Source: Segatella copri (GTDB taxonomy: Bacteria; Bacteroidota; Bacteroidia; Bacteroidales; Bacteroidaceae). Taken from it: a DNA stretch of 64,000 nucleotides. Position 1 is the stretch's first letter; the number at the start of each line of letters is the position of its first letter. The stretch spans positions 1 to 64,000 of the forward strand of contig NZ_VZAD01000013.1 in NCBI RefSeq assembly GCF_009495355.1, written 5' to 3'. Both the position numbers and the translations under genes were made by a program. A model generated the notes under the pieces. The model made no database searches, was not told the DNA's origin, and saw nothing but the letters and a program-made list of their open reading frames with translations. This document shows positions 61,379 through 64,000 of the stretch, in pieces.

Positions 61379-64000
61379 ATGAAGTGTAAACAGAGAAACA
61401 GATGCAACAGCAACATGATGCGTGTTACATCGACACTGGCTCTTGCCACAGGACTTCTTTTCCCTGCACCGATTGCCATACAAGCAAGCGGAATGCAGAA
61501 TGCCAACATTAGTGTACAACAAGACAATATCACCACAGGCCGCATCATCGATGAAAATGGTGAGCCTCTTATTGGCGTAACCGTGCGCGTGCTGAAAGGC
61601 AACTCAGGAACCGTGACCGACATTGACGGTAATTACTCATTACGTGTGGCTAAAGGCACACAACTTAAAATCACCTACACTGGATACAAAGACCAGATTA
61701 TACGAGCAGGAGGCACGGCTCAGATGCAGCCAGACGAACTGAACCTCAACGAGGTGGTTGTGGTAGGTTACGGAGTTCAGCGCAAGAGCGACGTAACAGG
61801 TGCCCTCATCCGCGTGGGAGAGAAAGAGATGAACGAGCGACCTGTGGGCAACGCCCTTGAAGCCATGCAGGGCAAGGCTGCCGGTGTGGACATCACAAGC
61901 AACGAGCGACCAGGAGAAATCGGCAACATCACCGTGCGTGGTGTGCGCTCCATCAATGCCCAGAACTCACCATTGTATGTGGTGGACGGAATTCCACTGA
62001 TGTCGGAAAGCGGCATTGAGACCATCAACCCTCGCGACATCCAGAGCATCGACATTCTGAAAGATGCCTCAGCCACAGCCATCTATGGTAGCCGTGGAGC
62101 CAACGGTGTTGTGCTCGTTACTACCAAGCAGGGCGAATCGGGCAAAGCCAAAGTGAGCTACAACGGCACCATGACCTTCGAAACTCTCGAAGACTACTCA
62201 CGACAGATGAACTCGGCAGAATACATAGAATGGCGCAGATGGTCGTACTACTATCTGAACCCTGACAGATATCCACGTGCCGACCAACCTACGATAGAGA
62301 ACGACCGTGAGATATTCAAGGCTGAGGCCGACCCTACAGCATGGAACAATATTATGAAAGGATGGGAAGGCGGAACATGGGACGGCTCTAAAGTGCCAAC
62401 ATTCGACTGGCAGGACATGGTAACACAAACCGGTATTACCCACGAACACACACTCAGCGTGAGCGGAGGAAACGACAAAATCAAAAGCTATCTTTCTTTC
62501 GGAATCCTCGACAACAAGGGAACTATCCGCGGACAGAGCTATCGCCGCTACTCTTCCAAGATAAGCGTTGACGCCAAGCCTGCCAAATGGTTTAACCTGG
62601 GAGCCAACATCAATGGTTCTTACGGTCTGCAGCAATATGGTTCTACAGCCAGCTCACAAGGTTCGCTGCTCAAGGGCTTGCCATCCAACCTTTACTATGC
62701 TGCCACAAGCGAATTCCCCTATGCACAACCCTACGATGAGGACGGCAACCGTATCACCAACCCTGGTGGCGACGATATGGTAAGAAATATCGCCGACGAG
62801 TGGAAACACAGTACCAACGAGCGCCGTATGTTCCGCGTCATCGCCAGCCTCTACGCACAGGTAGACTTGGGCGAAATATGGGAACCTCTCAATGGTCTTC
62901 GCTATCGCCTCAACTTCGGTCCTGACTTCCGTTATCGCCGCACAGGAACATTCCGCGACAAGGAGTCAACCAGCAGCCAGGGACAGAACCATGCCTCCAA
63001 CGCCAACAACTCCAACGTATCGTGGACCATGGACAACCTGATCTACTACAACCGCGACTTCGGACAGCACTCGCTCGGACTCACCCTGCTCGAGAGTGCC
63101 ACCAAGTACCGCAAGGAAGGTTCCAGCTTAGCAGCCAACGGCATTCCTTACGAGCCTTCTATGTGGAACGCATTGGACAAATCGCAGATTTCACAGCTTT
63201 CCGACTGGGGTACAGACCTCGTAGAACGCCAGTTGCTCTCTTACATGATACGTGCAAACTATAGCTTCGCCGACAAATATCTGCTTACATTGAGCGGACG
63301 ATGGGATGGCGCCTCACAGCTTGCTGACGGCCATAAATGGGCTTTCTTCCCCAGTGCTGCCTTAGGCTGGAATATGCAACAAGAAGATTTCCTCAAGGAC
63401 GTAAGCTGGATCAGCCAGTTGAAACTTCGCCTTGGCGTCGGTGTGACAGGCAACTCTGCCATCGATCCCTACCAGACCAAGGGTGGCGTGGCTTCGCTCT
63501 TCTACCCCTTCGGCAGCAGCCTGCAGCCAGGTTATGCACCTTCTGAGCCTATCGTTGCTGACGGAAACCTGCCAATGGCCAACACCGCCTTGGGATGGGA
63601 GAAAACCACACAATGGAACCTCGGTATTGATTTCAGCTTCCTTAAAGGACGCATCGGTGGTGTCATCGATATTTACACATCTAAGACCAAAGACTTGCTC
63701 ATGCAGATGAGCATTCCATCTATCAATGGCTACAAAAACACATGGGCAAACATCGGTGAGACTTCCAACAAGGGTATCGACATTACCCTCAACACAGTCA
63801 ACATCACCAACAAGGACTTCAGCTGGACCACATCGCTCAATGTTTCTTATCAGAAAGACAAGATCGACAAGCTCGCCAATGGCAAGGAAGACGATATCAA
63901 CAACAACCTCTTCATCGGTGAGGCCATCAACTCGCTGTACGATTATCAGTTTGGCGGCATCTGGCAACCAGAAGACGCTGAGCTCATGGCCAAGTTCAAT
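61379..64000 (+). CDS. SusC/RagA family TonB-linked outer-membrane protein (partial)
   Basis: The first 874 codons of a SusC-like transporter, cut by the window end. It starts MKCKQRNRCNSNMMRVTST with a signal peptide, then a CarboxypepD_reg-like domain (GRIIDENGEPLIGVTVRVL), the TonB box region (LNEVVVVGYGVQRKSDVTGA), a plug domain with YVVDGIPL and SATAIYGSRGANGVVLVTTK, and beta-barrel strands. SusC with its SusD partner imports glycans or peptides across the outer membrane. The SusD gene would lie beyond the window. The glycan cannot be inferred. Confidence 0.93.
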   Translation, partial: MKCKQRNRCNSNMMRVTSTLALATGLLFPAPIAIQASGMQNANISVQQDNITTGRIIDENGEPLIGVTVRVLKGNSGTVTDIDGNYSLRVAKGTQLKITYTGYKDQIIRAGGTAQMQPDELNLNEVVVVGYGVQRKSDVTGALIRVGEKEMNERPVGNALEAMQGKAAGVDITSNERPGEIGNITVRGVRSINAQNSPLYVVDGIPLMSESGIETINPRDIQSIDILKDASATAIYGSRGANGVVLVTTKQGESGKAKVSYNGTMTFETLEDYSRQMNSAEYIEWRRWSYYYLNPDRYPRADQPTIENDREIFKAEADPTAWNNIMKGWEGGTWDGSKVPTFDWQDMVTQTGITHEHTLSVSGGNDKIKSYLSFGILDNKGTIRGQSYRRYSSKISVDAKPAKWFNLGANINGSYGLQQYGSTASSQGSLLKGLPSNLYYAATSEFPYAQPYDEDGNRITNPGGDDMVRNIADEWKHSTNERRMFRVIASLYAQVDLGEIWEPLNGLRYRLNFGPDFRYRRTGTFRDKESTSSQGQNHASNANNSNVSWTMDNLIYYNRDFGQHSLGLTLLESATKYRKEGSSLAANGIPYEPSMWNALDKSQISQLSDWGTDLVERQLLSYMIRANYSFADKYLLTLSGRWDGASQLADGHKWAFFPSAALGWNMQQEDFLKDVSWISQLKLRLGVGVTGNSAIDPYQTKGGVASLFYPFGSSLQPGYAPSEPIVADGNLPMANTALGWEKTTQWNLGIDFSFLKGRIGGVIDIYTSKTKDLLMQMSIPSINGYKNTWANIGETSNKGIDITLNTVNITNKDFSWTTSLNVSYQKDKIDKLANGKEDDINNNLFIGEAINSLYDYQFGGIWQPEDAELMAKFN

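Overview
The window is from the chromosome of a member of Bacteroidota, most like Prevotella/Segatella. I infer this from TAnnTTTG (-7) promoters with TTTG (-33) about 20 bases upstream, a SusC/RagA transporter, glutamine synthetase III, LL-diaminopimelate aminotransferase, type IX secretion (T9SS) sorting tails, an RlmN-DUF4837-PdxA-LptE-SecG neighbourhood and a PorE-like lipoprotein. No species name can be proved without a search.

Layout. 0.2-2.9 kb: xseA and a secreted subtilase on the minus strand. 3.1-7.7 kb: a MATE efflux pump, then a tight plus-strand set (cytidylate-kinase-like protein, PurT, sugar-isomerase-like cupin, FemAB/GNAT-like protein). 7.8-10.5 kb: the lutABC lactate-oxidation operon on the minus strand. 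10.7-21.9 kb: carB, topB, the PorE-like lipoprotein, RsmF-like rRNA methylase, dihydrofolate reductase and a purine permease. 21.9-29.1 kb: a minus-strand housekeeping block (B3/4 protein, tRNA-His, secG, TPR-like protein, lptE, sigma-54 activator, pdxA, DUF4837, rlmN). 29.2-34.4 kb: a 1266-residue fusion (glycosyltransferase, DUF4922 HIT-like, SpoIID) followed by an AmpG-like permease. 34.5-37.7 kb: two small operons (SPFH plus ribbon-helix-helix protein; membrane protein plus winged-helix regulator), each with palindromic operators laid over its promoter. 37.7-39.4 kb: a gene-poor stretch rich in inverted and direct repeats, with one small open reading frame. 39.4-43.7 kb: glnN, dapL and dapF. 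44.0-45.7 kb: an AAA/DUF4143 ATPase between two copies of a 44-base hairpin repeat. 45.7-48.1 kb: a small peptide gene and a T9SS cargo gene. 48.3-53.2 kb: mutY, dacB, a PH-like membrane protein and nadB. 53.5-59.5 kb: a four-gene secreted-protein operon with a subtilase. 59.6-64 kb: an IS1380-type remnant, an MFS transporter and the start of a SusC-like protein that runs off the window.

Most striking observations. (1) Two T9SS cargo genes each carry an 8-base G/C homopolymer inside the signal-peptide coding region, and in both the reading frame breaks exactly there and would be restored at 7 bases. This suggests phase-variable export, or possibly sequencing error. (2) The GT/DUF4922/SpoIID fusion next to an AmpG-like permease looks like an uncharacterised cell-wall sugar or muropeptide system. 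(3) Two repressor-operator circuits can be read directly from the sequence. (4) Several families of intergenic hairpin repeats occur, some flanking what look like small mobile cassettes.
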